Assembly: GCF_013141865.1 (NCBI RefSeq)
Contig: NZ_RCST01000001.1
Location: forward strand, 1,426,001 to 1,490,000
Direction: 5' to 3'
Length of the DNA: 64,000 nucleotides
Origin: Methylomonas sp. ZR1
GTDB lineage: Bacteria > Pseudomonadota > Gammaproteobacteria > Methylococcales > Methylomonadaceae
A model generated the notes under the pieces. That model was given only the letters and a program-made list of their open reading frames with translations, made no database searches and was not told the origin of the DNA. Shown piece after piece: positions 49,767 to 60,019 of this stretch; position 1 is the first letter of the stretch, and the number at the start of each line of letters is the position of its first letter. The position numbers and the translations under genes were made by a program.

Positions 49767-51125
49767 TTACAGCACCCCGAGTACATGTAAGAAGACGATG
49801 AATACGGCAGCCGGCGCCACATATTTAATCAAAAATTGCCAGGCTTGAAAGCCTTGCGCAGGCAGTTCCAACTCTTGTTCGGCATGGGCTTGTTTCATCA
49901 TCCAGCCGGCAAACACGGCGATGCACAAACCGCCCAAGGGCAGCATCAAGTTGGCGGTCAGGTAATCCAGCAGTTCGAACAGATTTTTATCGGAGATTTT
50001 AAAGTCGGACCAAATGTTAAACGAAAACACCACGGCCACGCCCAAGCTCCAGCAAGCAGCGCCTGCCCAGATACAGGCTTTTTGCCTATCGATATTTTTG
50101 TTTTCCACCAGCCAGGCTACGGTCGGTTCAATTAAGGAAATGGACGAGGTGAGGGCGGCGAAAAACAGCAGTACAAAAAACAGCACGCCGAATAACCAAC
50201 CGCCGCTCATGTGCCCAAAGGCCAAGGGTAGGGTTTGAAAAATCAGACCAGGCCCGGTAGACACTTCTAACTGGTTGGCAAACACCAAGGGGAAGATGGC
50301 GATACCGGCTAACAAGGCTACCGCCGTGTCGGCGCCCGCGATGAAAAACGTGGTTTTGGCAATCGAGACATGACCGGGCAGGTAAGAGCCATACACCATA
50401 ATGGCACCCATGCCCAAGCTAAGCGTAAAGAAGGCGTGGCCCATCGCGGTCAGCACCGCATCAGCGGTGATTTTGCTGAAATCGGGGCTGAATAGAAAGT
50501 GGATGCCTTGCGCGTAATAGCCTGATGCCATCGCATAAGCCACTAAAATGATCAGTATCACGAACAAGGCAGGCATCAAAAAGCGTACGGCTTTTTCCAG
50601 GCCGCCTTTTACACCACGCATCACGACTTGCATGGTGATGAACATAAACACGGTGTGCCAGAAAATTTGCTGGATCGGGCTGGCCATCAAGTTGTCGAAT
50701 ATCTCCTTAACTTCGCCGCCGTCGGTGCCGAAGAAGCCGCCGAAAAAGGCTTTAAAAATGTAAGCCATAGCCCAGCCGGCAATCACGCTGTAATAGGACA
50801 GAATTAAGAAACCGGCGATCATGCCCATCCAGCCCAAATAGCCCCAGCGCGGATCGACTTTGGCTTCGGCAGCTAGGGTTTGCATGGTGTTGATCGGGCT
50901 TTGCCGGCCGCGGCGGCCCAGCATGATTTCCGCCATCATGATCGGTATGCCGATGGCTGCCACGCAGATTAAATACACCATCACAAAAGCGCCGCCGCCG
51001 TTTTGGCCGGTGATGTAAGGAAACTTCCAAATATTACCCAAACCGACCGCCGAACCGGTGGCGGCCAGAATAAAGGCGAAACGGGAGGACCATTCGCCGT
51101 GAATGGATGGGGTTTTATCGGTCAT
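49767..51125 (-). CDS. Sodium-dependent transporter (NSS/SNF family)
   Basis: A 452-residue transporter with about twelve membrane helices. The first helix carries AATGSAVGLGNIWKFPYITG, the sodium- and substrate-binding signature of the LeuT fold. The family imports amino acids or related amines with sodium. The start at 51125 fits the usual N terminus. The gene lies between ratA and smpB, reading away from smpB. Confidence 0.9.
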   Translation of the reverse strand: MTDKTPSIHGEWSSRFAFILAATGSAVGLGNIWKFPYITGQNGGGAFVMVYLICVAAIGIPIMMAEIMLGRRGRQSPINTMQTLAAEAKVDPRWGYLGWMGMIAGFLILSYYSVIAGWAMAYIFKAFFGGFFGTDGGEVKEIFDNLMASPIQQIFWHTVFMFITMQVVMRGVKGGLEKAVRFLMPALFVILIILVAYAMASGYYAQGIHFLFSPDFSKITADAVLTAMGHAFFTLSLGMGAIMVYGSYLPGHVSIAKTTFFIAGADTAVALLAGIAIFPLVFANQLEVSTGPGLIFQTLPLAFGHMSGGWLFGVLFFVLLFFAALTSSISLIEPTVAWLVENKNIDRQKACIWAGAACWSLGVAVVFSFNIWSDFKISDKNLFELLDYLTANLMLPLGGLCIAVFAGWMMKQAHAEQELELPAQGFQAWQFLIKYVAPAAVFIVFLHVLGVL

Positions 51126-51225
51126 GTTGGAGAGCCCTTGTGTTTTTATGTCGTTATTTAACGGGTGTGTGAGTAAAATATCAAAATTCACGTTTTCAGT
51201 CAGTTTAAAAAATCTTCGCTACGTA

Positions 51226-51711
51226 ATGGCAGCCAAAAAATCCAAGAAGGACAACAAAGCCACCGATAACACCATTGCGGTTAATCGCCAGGCCTCCCAC
51301 GAGTACACCATAGACGAGACTTTCGAAGCCGGTTTGGTATTGGAAGGCTGGGAAGTCAAAAGCCTGCGCGACGGTCGGATTCAACTCAAGGAAAGCTATG
51401 TCGAGATCAGGCGCGGCGAAGCCTGGTTGAGCGGTGCGCACGTGTCGGCGCTGCTGTCGGCATCTACCCATGTCAATCCCGATGCAGTGCGCAAGAAAAA
51501 ATTGCTATTACACAGACGTGAATTGAACAAATTAATCGGCTCCGTGGAGCGCAAGGGTTATACCTTGATTCCGTTGTCGATGTACTGGATTAAGGGCCGT
51601 GCCAAGCTGAAAATCGGTTTGGCGAAAGGTAAAAAACTGCACGACAAACGCGCCGCATCCAAAGATAAGGATTGGCAGCGCGACCGCGCGCGCATCATGA
51701 AGCACGGCTAA
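51226..51711 (+). CDS. smpB: SsrA-binding protein SmpB
   Basis: A 161-residue protein of the normal size. The tmRNA-binding barrel has VLEGWEVKSLRDGRIQLKES and YTLIPLSMYW, and the basic tail ends RAASKDKDWQRDRARIMKHG. With tmRNA it rescues stalled ribosomes and tags nascent chains. The ATG at 51226 is chosen from the family N terminus (MAAKKSKKD). No tmRNA gene was found next to it. Confidence 0.95.
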   Translation: MAAKKSKKDNKATDNTIAVNRQASHEYTIDETFEAGLVLEGWEVKSLRDGRIQLKESYVEIRRGEAWLSGAHVSALLSASTHVNPDAVRKKKLLLHRRELNKLIGSVERKGYTLIPLSMYWIKGRAKLKIGLAKGKKLHDKRAASKDKDWQRDRARIMKHG

Positions 51712-51716
51712 GCTCG

Positions 51717-52283
51717 ATGGCGACGCATCCCAATTTACTGGAGGCAGACAACAGCGTATTGCTGGTGGTGGACATTCAACAGCGTTTGTCGGCGGCGATG
51801 CCGGCTACCGACTTGCAACAAATGCTCTCGCACGGTCAGCGCTTACTGAAAGCCGCCGAGCTGTTGGATGTGTCGGTGTTAGTGACTGAACAGTATCCGC
51901 AAGGGCTAGGTTCCACTCAAGCAGAGATTAGCGAGTGTTTGCCCGGCAGTGCCCGGATTTTCAGTAAAACCGGTTTTTCTTGTTGCGCCGCGGACGGTTT
52001 CAAGCAAGCCCTGGCTGACACCGGTCGGCAGCAAGTTCTTATTATTGGTCAGGAAGCGCATGTGTGCGTGTTGCAAACCGCGCTTGAGTTGGTAAGTGCA
52101 AACTATCAAGTGCATGTGTTGGCTGATGTAGTTTGCTCGCGCCAAGTCCAGCACAAAGATTACGCCTTGCAGCGCATGCAGCAGCAAGGTGTTACGTTGA
52201 GTTGTCACGAATCCGTGTTGTTCGAATGGTTGCGGGATGCTCGGCATAGTCATTTCAAAACTATTTCAGCGCTTTTGCGCTAG
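51717..52283 (+). CDS. Isochorismatase-like cysteine hydrolase
   Basis: A 188-residue protein. The catalytic Asp is in LLVVDIQQRL, the Lys position near FSKTGFSC, and the nucleophile Cys in GQEAHVCVLQTALEL. Members of this branch (YcaC-like) hydrolyse amides or have no known substrate. The start at 51717 is six bases beyond smpB. Confidence 0.88.
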   Translation: MATHPNLLEADNSVLLVVDIQQRLSAAMPATDLQQMLSHGQRLLKAAELLDVSVLVTEQYPQGLGSTQAEISECLPGSARIFSKTGFSCCAADGFKQALADTGRQQVLIIGQEAHVCVLQTALELVSANYQVHVLADVVCSRQVQHKDYALQRMQQQGVTLSCHESVLFEWLRDARHSHFKTISALLR

Positions 52284-52298
52284 TGCCACGGGGGATTA

Positions 52299-53324
52299 AT
52301 GCTAAGGAAGGGATGGAACGCGGTCTTACTGGGACTGTTGCTGATACAAGGTTGTGCGGAGCCGCTGCCGCCGTTGCATACTTTTAGCGGTTTTGCGCAA
52401 GGGACCACCTACCATATTAGCTATTGGGCGCCGCAAGCCCTGGACGAGGCGCAGATCACCGCCGAAGTTGAAAAAGTTTTCCTGGATTTGGATAAAACCT
52501 TATCCAATTACCGACCTGATTCGCTAATCGAGCAGTTCAATGCCAACGCATCGACGAATGCTCAGCCAGTTGGCGAGGAAATCGTGGCTTTGGTTAAAAT
52601 CGCGCAGAACGTCAGCGCCCTGAGCCAGGGGTGTTACGATTTGACGATCAAACCTTTGTTCGAGCTTTGGGGCTTCATGGGTGATGATTTGACTATTCCC
52701 GACGATGCAACGTTACAGGCCGCTTTGGCGAATGTCGGCATGGACAAGTTGCAGTTGGTGGACGATAGCCATATATCAAAAAAACTGCCGAGGTTGCGTG
52801 TCGATGTGTCGTCGATAGCTCAGGGTTACAGCGTAGAGAAAATCAGCAATGCGCTGCAGGCGATGGGTATCCAAAACTACTTGGTGGAAATAGGCGGCGA
52901 GTTGAAAGCGCTGGGTAGCAAACCGGACGGCAAGGCTTGGCGGATTGCGGTAGAAAAACCGCTGCCGGGCGAACAAAAAATGCATAAGGTCGTGACCTTG
53001 CCGAAAGACAGCCCCATGTCGGTGATGACTTCCGGCACATATCGGCATTATTTTGACGTCAAAGGTAAACGCTACAGCCACATCCTCGATGCCCGTAGTG
53101 GCGCACCGGTTAGTCACGATTTAGTGGCGGTCAGTGTATTTAATGAAAGTCCGACTATCGCCGATGCCTGGTCTACCGCTTTGTTATGCCTGGGGCAAGA
53201 GGAGGGGATGAAACTTGCCGATGCCGAGAAATTGCAGGTGATGTTTATTCAGCAGCAAGGCACCGAGTTTTTGGAAAGTAAAACTAGAGCCTTGACCATG
53301 TCCACCCAAGTGACGATTAACTAG
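52299..53324 (+). CDS. apbE: FAD:protein FMN transferase
   Basis: A 341-residue lipoprotein. The signal sequence ends in LLIQGC (lipobox, Cys19). ApbE landmarks are FSGFAQGTTYHI, YRPDSLIEQFN, VDVSSIAQGYSVEKI and MTSGTYRHYF, RYSHILDARSG. It transfers FMN from FAD to Thr residues of NqrB/C or RnfD/G subunits in the periplasm. Those targets are not in the window. Confidence 0.93.
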   Translation: MLRKGWNAVLLGLLLIQGCAEPLPPLHTFSGFAQGTTYHISYWAPQALDEAQITAEVEKVFLDLDKTLSNYRPDSLIEQFNANASTNAQPVGEEIVALVKIAQNVSALSQGCYDLTIKPLFELWGFMGDDLTIPDDATLQAALANVGMDKLQLVDDSHISKKLPRLRVDVSSIAQGYSVEKISNALQAMGIQNYLVEIGGELKALGSKPDGKAWRIAVEKPLPGEQKMHKVVTLPKDSPMSVMTSGTYRHYFDVKGKRYSHILDARSGAPVSHDLVAVSVFNESPTIADAWSTALLCLGQEEGMKLADAEKLQVMFIQQQGTEFLESKTRALTMSTQVTIN

Positions 53325-53376
53325 GCTTAGTTCTATCGTGGTAGTATCCGCGCAAAACTAAATCGGGGGAGATTTT

Positions 53377-54138
53377 ATGTGGGGTATAAACGATCACTTG
53401 ACGTTCGCCGTGCATGGTGGCGGCGACAACGGCGGCGGAGTAGCTGGCGGGGTGGAGAGCTTATTGTCCTTCCTGGAAGTCCTGGTGCGGCAATCTCCGG
53501 CGGAAAGCTTTAATAGTGTGTTGCCAGGTATTGCCGCGCTTCAGAATATTCATCCCCTGCTGGTGCATTTTCCAATTGCGTTGCTGACCTTGTTCTTTAC
53601 ATTGGATTTGATCGGCAGCTTGGCGAAGCGCACCGAGTGGCGGCAGATTGCCGGTGCATTTTTGTATCTGGGTACTGTGTTCGCCGCGCTTACCGTGGCG
53701 GCGGGTTTAGTGGCGGCAGGGAGTGTGGCGCATGGTGGGGATGTTCACGAGATCATGGAGCATCACGAACATCTGGGTATCTCGGTATTGAGTCTGGCTA
53801 CTGCGCTGTCGGCGTGGCGTTTGTTTAGCAAAGGGCTGATAGCCGGACCGGCAAACACGCTGTATTTATTACTGGCGGCGATTTTATCGGCTTTGCTGGC
53901 TTTTACCGCCGATCTGGGTGGGCTGATGGTTTATAAGCATGGTGTGTCCGTGCAAGCGGCAGATCAGGTCAATCGCGCGGCAGCACTGGCCCATGAACAC
54001 GAGGGCGTTGCGCTGCAGAATTTGCCTGCAACGCCTGACGAAACCGAAGTTGAAGATTTGAATCCGGAAGATAGCCATCAGGATGAAACGCCGCATGGCG
54101 CTGCCGGTCATCATCACAACCATGATCATGCGCATTGA
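53377..54138 (+). CDS. DUF2231 membrane protein with His-rich tail
   Basis: A 253-residue protein. A Gly-rich N-terminal stretch (GGGDNGGGVAGG) is followed by about four membrane helices, with NIHPLLVHFPIALLTLFFTL as the DUF2231 signature and a conserved His pair in HEIMEHHEHLG. The last 40 residues are acidic and His-rich (HQDETPHGAAGHHHNHDHAH), suggesting metal binding. The family is uncharacterised. A terminator follows. Confidence 0.85.
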   Translation: MWGINDHLTFAVHGGGDNGGGVAGGVESLLSFLEVLVRQSPAESFNSVLPGIAALQNIHPLLVHFPIALLTLFFTLDLIGSLAKRTEWRQIAGAFLYLGTVFAALTVAAGLVAAGSVAHGGDVHEIMEHHEHLGISVLSLATALSAWRLFSKGLIAGPANTLYLLLAAILSALLAFTADLGGLMVYKHGVSVQAADQVNRAAALAHEHEGVALQNLPATPDETEVEDLNPEDSHQDETPHGAAGHHHNHDHAH

Positions 54139-54163
54139 CGCATGCCTGATGAGCCACCGGACG

Positions 54164-54190
54164 AAGGCTGACAAGGGTCAGCCTTTTTTT
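54164..54190 (+). terminator. Intrinsic terminator after the DUF2231 gene
   Basis: AAGGCTGA-CAAGGG-TCAGCCTT forms an 8-bp stem running into seven T residues. It ends rightward transcription from smpB/apbE/DUF2231 before the trp genes. Confidence 0.9.
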
Positions 54191-54257
54191 ATTGGCGCGG
54201 ACATGACATATCGGATACCTGTGTTATCCTACGCCGCCATTTTTTATGAGGCTTTCG

Positions 54258-54878
54258 ATGCGTACCCGCGTTAAAATTTGCGGCTTTACCCAAGTGGAAG
54301 ATGCGCTTTATGCGGCCAATTTGGGCGTCGACGCGATTGGGTTGGTGTTTTATCCGCCTAGTCTAAGAAACATCAGTATTGAACAAGCCGCAAGCATCAG
54401 TAGAGCGTTGCCAGCTTTTGTTAACGTGGTAGCCTTGTTCGTCGATGCTGAGCCGGCTTTGATCCGCGAAGTATTGAATAAAGTAAGGGTGGATTGCCTG
54501 CAATTTCATGGCGACGAGCCTGGTGAGGATTGCCGGATTTACGATAAATCGTATATCAAAGCCATTCGCATGCAATCCGATACCGACGTCGTAGGATTGC
54601 AACAGCAGTACCACGATGCGGCCGGGTTACTGTTGGATGCTTATCATCCGGGCGTGCAGGGCGGCAGCGGTAGCAGTTTTGACTGGGATTTGATTCCAAA
54701 GGCCCGCAGTTTGCCGATCATTCTCGCGGGTGGATTGATGCCGGAAAATGCCGGGGAAGCGATTAAAGCGGTAAAACCGTATGCGCTGGATGTCAGCAGC
54801 GGTGTTGAGGCCGGGAAAGGCATCAAGGATGCGGCGAAAATGGCTGCTTTCATAAGAATAACTAATCAAGCGACTTGA
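54258..54878 (+). CDS. trpF: Phosphoribosylanthranilate isomerase
   Basis: A 206-residue TIM-barrel enzyme converting N-(5'-phosphoribosyl)anthranilate to CdRP in tryptophan synthesis. Family landmarks are [13 protein letters not shown] with the catalytic Cys, [29 protein letters not shown], and the phosphate-binding [10 protein letters not shown]. The ATG at 54258 has GAGG upstream and gives the standard start. It is first in the trpFBA run; trpB follows after five bases. Confidence 0.95.
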   Translation: MRTRVKICGFTQVEDALYAANLGVDAIGLVFYPPSLRNISIEQAASISRALPAFVNVVALFVDAEPALIREVLNKVRVDCLQFHGDEPGEDCRIYDKSYIKAIRMQSDTDVVGLQQQYHDAAGLLLDAYHPGVQGGSGSSFDWDLIPKARSLPIILAGGLMPENAGEAIKAVKPYALDVSSGVEAGKGIKDAAKMAAFIRITNQAT

Positions 54879-54883
54879 GAACT

Positions 54884-56086
54884 ATGACAGATAGATACGA
54901 TATGCCGGATACCCGGGGCCATTTCGGGCCTTACGGCGGTATTTTTGTTGCGGAAACGCTGATGCCGGCCATAACCGAACTGAACGAAGCCTACCAGCGC
55001 TATATGCTGGATCCGGAGTTTATTGCCGAGCTGGATGCGGATCTGCGCGATTATGTTGGTCGGCCGTCGCCGCTGTATCACGCCGAACGCTGGAGCCAGC
55101 ATCTGGGCGGTGCGCAGATTTATCTGAAGCGTGAAGATCTCAATCACACCGGCGCGCACAAGGTAAATAACACTGTTGGGCAAGCTCTGCTGGCGAAGCG
55201 CATGGGCAAGACTCGTATCATCGCCGAAACCGGCGCTGGCCAGCACGGCGTTGCTACTGCCACTGTCGCTGCGCGCCTGGGTTTGGAATGCGTAGTGTAT
55301 ATGGGCGCTGTCGATGTCGCGCGCCAAGCCTTGAATGTATATCGGATGAAGTTGCTTGGCGCTACCGTGGTACCGGTCGAGTCAGGTTCCAAAACCCTGA
55401 AAGACGCGCTGAACGAAGCCTTGCGCGATTGGGTCACCAATATCGACAATACTTTTTACATTATCGGCACCGTAGCTGGTCCGCATCCTTATCCTGCTAT
55501 GGTCCGTGACTTCCAGGCCGTGATAGGCCGGGAAGCTCGCCAGCAATGTCTGGATCAAGCCGGCAAATTGCCCGATGCTTTGGTTGCTTGCGTTGGCGGT
55601 GGTTCCAATGCCATCGGTTTGTTCTATCCGTTTATCGACGATGCCGGTGTGAAGATGTATGGTGTCGAGGCTGCCGGCGACGGTATCGAAACCGGTCGTC
55701 ATTCCGCGCCGTTATCGGCCGGCAGACCCGGCGTATTGCACGGCAATCGCACCTATCTGATGGCCGACGACGACGGTGAGATTATTGAAACCCATTCGAT
55801 TTCCGCCGGTCTGGATTATCCCGGTGTCGGCCCGGAGCACGCCTGGTTGAAAGATACCGGCCGCGCTCAATATCCGAATATTACTGACGATGAGGCCCTG
55901 CAAGGCTTTCATGCTCTGACCAAAATGGAAGGCATTATCCCGGCGTTGGAGTCCAGCCACGCGATGGCTTACACGATGAAACTGGCGCCCACCATGCGCA
56001 AGGATCAAATTATTATCGTCAACCTGTCCGGACGCGGCGACAAAGACATGCACACCATTATGCAACGCGAGGGCATCAGTCTATGA
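54884..56086 (+). CDS. trpB: Tryptophan synthase beta subunit
   Basis: A 400-residue PLP enzyme that condenses indole with serine. The PLP Lys93 is in [10 protein letters not shown], the phosphate-binding loop is [10 protein letters not shown], and the catalytic Glu is in [12 protein letters not shown]. Length is standard. The start at 54884 is used rather than the TTG three codons earlier. Its stop overlaps the trpA ATG. Confidence 0.97.
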   Translation: MTDRYDMPDTRGHFGPYGGIFVAETLMPAITELNEAYQRYMLDPEFIAELDADLRDYVGRPSPLYHAERWSQHLGGAQIYLKREDLNHTGAHKVNNTVGQALLAKRMGKTRIIAETGAGQHGVATATVAARLGLECVVYMGAVDVARQALNVYRMKLLGATVVPVESGSKTLKDALNEALRDWVTNIDNTFYIIGTVAGPHPYPAMVRDFQAVIGREARQQCLDQAGKLPDALVACVGGGSNAIGLFYPFIDDAGVKMYGVEAAGDGIETGRHSAPLSAGRPGVLHGNRTYLMADDDGEIIETHSISAGLDYPGVGPEHAWLKDTGRAQYPNITDDEALQGFHALTKMEGIIPALESSHAMAYTMKLAPTMRKDQIIIVNLSGRGDKDMHTIMQREGISL

Positions 56087-56886
56087 GTCGTTTAGCCAAC
56101 AAATTTGCTGAATTAAAAGCCTCCGGGCGCAAAGCCTTGATCCCTTTTATTACAGCCGGCGATCCTTATCCGGAATTTACCGTACCACTGCTGCATGAAA
56201 TGGTGGCAGCTGGCGCCGACTTGATCGAATTAGGCGTACCTTTCTCCGATCCAATGGCTGATGGACCAGTGATACAACGCGCCAGCGAGCGGGCTTTATC
56301 TCATCATGTCGGCTTGCGGAAAGTATTGAGCATGGCCATGGAGTTTCGTAAAACCGATCAGGACACCCCATTGGTGTTGATGGGCTATTTAAATCCGATA
56401 GAAATCATGGGTTACGAAGACTTTGCGAATGCCGTACAGCGCGCTGAGGTTGATGGTGTATTGACGGTGGATTTACCGCCGGAAGAGTCCGAGTCTTGTG
56501 TTCGCATGCTGCGCGAGCGTGGCATTGATCAGATCTTTTTACTGGCACCGAACACCAATGCCGAAAGGATCCAGAAAATGGATGCAGTGGGCAGCGGTTA
56601 CTTGTATTACGTGTCTCTGAAAGGCGTCACGGGTGCCGGCCATCTAGATACCGCCGATGTCGAAGAAAAGTTGCAACTCATTCGCCAGAATACCGCACTG
56701 CCTGTAGGTGTTGGTTTTGGTGTTAAAGATGCCGATACGGCGAAAACCATTGCAGCGATTGCCGACGGCGTCGTGGTGGGTAGCGCGTTGATCAGTAAAA
56801 TAGAAGCGAATCTCGATGATCCTCAGCGAGCCAAGCATGAGATCATCACTTTATTGAAATCCATGCGTGCAGCCATGGATCTTTAA
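56083..56886 (+). CDS. trpA: Tryptophan synthase alpha subunit
   Basis: A 267-residue TIM-barrel lyase that splits indole-3-glycerol phosphate and channels indole to TrpB. The catalytic Glu and Asp lie in [18 protein letters not shown] and [12 protein letters not shown]. The phosphate-binding GVGFGV and GSALISKIE are present. ATGA overlap with trpB gives tight coupling for the alpha2-beta2 complex. Confidence 0.97.
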   Translation: MSRLANKFAELKASGRKALIPFITAGDPYPEFTVPLLHEMVAAGADLIELGVPFSDPMADGPVIQRASERALSHHVGLRKVLSMAMEFRKTDQDTPLVLMGYLNPIEIMGYEDFANAVQRAEVDGVLTVDLPPEESESCVRMLRERGIDQIFLLAPNTNAERIQKMDAVGSGYLYYVSLKGVTGAGHLDTADVEEKLQLIRQNTALPVGVGFGVKDADTAKTIAAIADGVVVGSALISKIEANLDDPQRAKHEIITLLKSMRAAMDL

Positions 56887-56910
56887 GCTTTCAAGCGGAG
56901 ACTACACCGA

Positions 56911-57849
56911 ATGAGTTGGTTTGAAAAACTGGTTCCCTCTGCCATCAGAACCGAATCCTCGCAGAAAAAAACCACCGTGCCGGAAGGCTTGTGGAATAAA
57001 TGTCCGCGTTGCGATGCGATTTTGTTTAACGCCGAGCTGGAGAAAAACTTAAGCGTTTGCCCAAAATGCGATCACCATTTACGCATTTCGGCGCGTAAAC
57101 GCCTGAATATGTTTTTGGATGAAGATGGACGTCAAGAAATCGGTGCTGGATTAAAGCCCAGCGATCCTTTGAAATTTAAGGACAGCAAGCGCTATAAAGA
57201 CCGGATTAGTCAGGCGCAAAAACAAAGCAACGAAAACGATGCGTTGGTGGTGATGAAGGGCACGCTAAAAGGTGTCGGTATCGTTGCGGCGGCGTTTGAT
57301 TTTGGTTTCATGGGCGGCTCGATGGGTTCGGTGGTTGGCGAGCGATTCGTGCGCGGCGTAAACGAAAGTTTGCGTTCGGGCGTGCCGTTCATCGTCTTTA
57401 CTGCCAGCGGCGGTGCCAGAATGCAGGAGTCTTTGTTCTCCCTGTTTCAAATGACAAAAACCAGCGCAGCCTTAACCAAACTAGCCGAAGCCGGAATTCC
57501 TTATATTTCCTTCATGACCGACCCCACCATGGGTGGTGTTTCTGCTAGTCTGGCGATGTTAGGCGATATTAACGTCGCGGAGCCGGATGCCTTGATCGGC
57601 TTTGCCGGCCCGCGAGTCATCGAGCAAACCGTGCGCGAGAAGCTGCCGGAAGGTTTCCAACGTAGCGAATTTCTGCAGGAACATGGTGCCATAGACATGA
57701 TCGTTGATCGCCGCGAGATGCGCGATAAAATAGCCAGCATTCTGGCTATTATGTGCGCCGGCAGCAGCGCCGACGTGGTCGGAGTGATTGCCACCAGCGA
57801 GCCATTAAGCAATCAGGGTGAGAGCGATAATCTGCAGTCTCAGGAATAA
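56911..57849 (+). CDS. accD: Acetyl-CoA carboxylase carboxyltransferase subunit beta
   Basis: A 312-residue subunit. An N-terminal four-Cys zinc finger (CPRC and CPKC about 20 residues apart) precedes the crotonase-like carboxyltransferase fold with [25 protein letters not shown] and [10 protein letters not shown]. With AccA it moves CO2 from biotin to acetyl-CoA to start fatty-acid synthesis. The trpA-accD-folC order is widely conserved. Confidence 0.97.
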   Translation: MSWFEKLVPSAIRTESSQKKTTVPEGLWNKCPRCDAILFNAELEKNLSVCPKCDHHLRISARKRLNMFLDEDGRQEIGAGLKPSDPLKFKDSKRYKDRISQAQKQSNENDALVVMKGTLKGVGIVAAAFDFGFMGGSMGSVVGERFVRGVNESLRSGVPFIVFTASGGARMQESLFSLFQMTKTSAALTKLAEAGIPYISFMTDPTMGGVSASLAMLGDINVAEPDALIGFAGPRVIEQTVREKLPEGFQRSEFLQEHGAIDMIVDRREMRDKIASILAIMCAGSSADVVGVIATSEPLSNQGESDNLQSQE

Positions 57850-57860
57850 ATACGGTCGAA

Positions 57861-59126
57861 ATGACACGTTTTGATTCGCTGCAAGCCTGGTTGGATTGGC
57901 AGGAAAAACTACATCCTCGGCCTATCGATTTAGGGTTGGGAAGAGTTGCCGGCGTATATCGGCAGCTTAATCCCGAACAAAAAAAACCGCTAACCATCAC
58001 CGTTGCCGGTACCAACGGCAAGGGTTCCTGCGTGGCGTTTCTGGAAGCGATCTATCGGGCCGCGGGCTACCGGGTTGGCGCTTACACATCGCCGCATATT
58101 TTGCGCTATAACGAACGCATTCGTATTGATGGTGTGCCGGTCGAGGATGCTTTGATTTGCGATGCTTTTACCCGCATTGATGGGGCGCGCGGCGAGACCA
58201 GTTTGAGCTATTTCGAGTTTGGCACGTTGGCGGCTTTGAGTATTTTCGCCGAGGCAGATCTGGATATACAGTTACTGGAAGTCGGTTTAGGCGGCAGACT
58301 TGATGCGGTGAATATTATTGACCCCGATGCAGCGATTGTGACGACGATAGCACTTGATCATGTGGATTGGCTGGGGCATACCGAAGAAGCCATCGGTCGG
58401 GAAAAAGCCGGCATTTTTAGATCCGGTGTGGCGGCTATAATCGGCGATGCGCAAGCGCCACGCTCAGTAGTCGAAGTAGCCGAGCAAGTCGGAGCCATTG
58501 CGCTGCAAATGGACAGTGAATTCAGTTATCAAAAACAGCGCGATAGCTGGGAATGGCGCTCTGCGGATAAGCAAATACATCGCTTGCCGGCGCCGGCGTT
58601 TAAGGGCGAGCACCAATATCGAAATGCTTCCGCGGCGATAATGGCTATAAACACCCTACAGCCTCTATTAGCGGTCAGTGACGATGCAATTCGGCAAGGC
58701 TTGGAAAGTGCCCGGCTATCAGGACGTTTTCAGTTGATTGTCGGCGCGCCGCGCATTTTGCTTGACGTAGGGCACAACCCGCAGGCTGTGCAAACATTGA
58801 TCAACTATTTGTCTGAATACTTCCCCGAGATCAGAATACATGCAGTTTTTGCGATGATGCGGGATAAAGATATTGCCGGCGTATTGAACATGATGCGCGA
58901 CAGAGTGACCACGTGGTATTTGGCGCCACTTGCTAATCCTCGCGCTGCAACTCCGGATATGTTAGAAACCATTTTTCAGCAACAAGGCCTGGATAATGTC
59001 CGTAGCGGTTTTACCGATTTTACCGAGGCATTTCAAACTGCCCGGCAAAATACCGGACAGGACGACTTGCTTTTGATTTTTGGTTCTTTTTTTCTAGTAT
59101 CCGAATATTTATCGAAATTTTCTTAG
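57861..59126 (+). CDS. folC: Dihydrofolate/folylpolyglutamate synthase
   Basis: A 421-residue Mur-ligase-type enzyme. The ATP-binding loop GTNGKGS is at residues 50-56, followed by YTSPHILRYNERI, LLEVGLGGRLDAVN and the C-terminal domain entry LDVGHNPQAVQ. It adds glutamate to dihydropteroate and folates. It begins eleven bases after accD. Confidence 0.96.
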   Translation: MTRFDSLQAWLDWQEKLHPRPIDLGLGRVAGVYRQLNPEQKKPLTITVAGTNGKGSCVAFLEAIYRAAGYRVGAYTSPHILRYNERIRIDGVPVEDALICDAFTRIDGARGETSLSYFEFGTLAALSIFAEADLDIQLLEVGLGGRLDAVNIIDPDAAIVTTIALDHVDWLGHTEEAIGREKAGIFRSGVAAIIGDAQAPRSVVEVAEQVGAIALQMDSEFSYQKQRDSWEWRSADKQIHRLPAPAFKGEHQYRNASAAIMAINTLQPLLAVSDDAIRQGLESARLSGRFQLIVGAPRILLDVGHNPQAVQTLINYLSEYFPEIRIHAVFAMMRDKDIAGVLNMMRDRVTTWYLAPLANPRAATPDMLETIFQQQGLDNVRSGFTDFTEAFQTARQNTGQDDLLLIFGSFFLVSEYLSKFS

Positions 59127-59137
59127 AGGTGATCAGA

Positions 59138-59977
59138 ATGGATCAAGAGTTAAAGCAGCGATTGATTGGTGCGGCGGTCATTACCGCGTTGGCGGCGATT
59201 TTCGTACCAATGTTATTTGACGACCCGATAGACGAAACCGGCAAAAGCATCAATGAATTGAAAATCCCCGAGCTGCCTGCCAAGGCTCAGGACGTGGAAA
59301 TCATGCCTTTGCCGGAAAAAGTTGAAGAGGTAGCGGAAACTCTGCCGGCCGAGACTGCGCCCAAACAAACGATGAAAGTGCTGGAAGAAGGCGAATCGGA
59401 AGCCGAGTTGGAAGCGCCCAAGCCGCAGGTTAAATTGACTGCCAAAGAGACCGTGCCGGCGCCACGCAGTCTGCCGGCCGCCAAACCCGCTGCGCCATCG
59501 GCGGCGGTCGCGCAAGTCGATGAAGAACCTGCTGAAGCGGAAGATGTGCCGCCGGCAGTCCTCACTAAACCGAGCAAATCGCCTGTGCCTGCCGTCCAGC
59601 CTTTACAAGCGGTGAGTCCAACGCCGAAAGTGCTTAAACCGGTTAACAAATTACCTGAACCTAAAACAGAGGTGGCAGCAACGCCTGTGCCGGCACTAGC
59701 CGTCACGCCGGCCAGTAAAGCGCCTGTGGCAGCTGCCGAGGACAGCAATCGCTGGTATTTGCAGGTGGGTACGTTCAGTCAAAAACCCAACGCAGTCAGT
59801 TTGCAGGATAATCTCAAGCAACAAGGTTTCGCCGCATCGGTTAGAGAGGTTGCCAGCGATAAAGGTACTGTGTTTAAAGTACGCATAGGGCCTATCGTTG
59901 ATAAAGCCAAGGCTCAGGCGGTTAAGGCCAAATTGGCGCAAATTAACGTCAACAGTTTTGTTTCGGCGGACGAATAG
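59138..59977 (+). CDS. dedD: DedD-like SPOR-domain cell-division protein
   Basis: A 279-residue protein. A short cytoplasmic start (MDQELKQRLIG), one membrane helix (about 10-27), a long Pro/Ala/Glu-rich spacer, and a C-terminal SPOR domain (about 205-279; WYLQVGTFSQKPNAVSLQDN). SPOR domains bind denuded glycan strands at the septum. GAGGTGA precedes the ATG at 59138. Position after folC is typical for dedD. Confidence 0.9.
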   Translation: MDQELKQRLIGAAVITALAAIFVPMLFDDPIDETGKSINELKIPELPAKAQDVEIMPLPEKVEEVAETLPAETAPKQTMKVLEEGESEAELEAPKPQVKLTAKETVPAPRSLPAAKPAAPSAAVAQVDEEPAEAEDVPPAVLTKPSKSPVPAVQPLQAVSPTPKVLKPVNKLPEPKTEVAATPVPALAVTPASKAPVAAAEDSNRWYLQVGTFSQKPNAVSLQDNLKQQGFAASVREVASDKGTVFKVRIGPIVDKAKAQAVKAKLAQINVNSFVSADE

Positions 59978-60019
59978 CCCTTTGCCAACGTCGTTTTGTT
60001 TGATTTAGCCGGCTAGATC

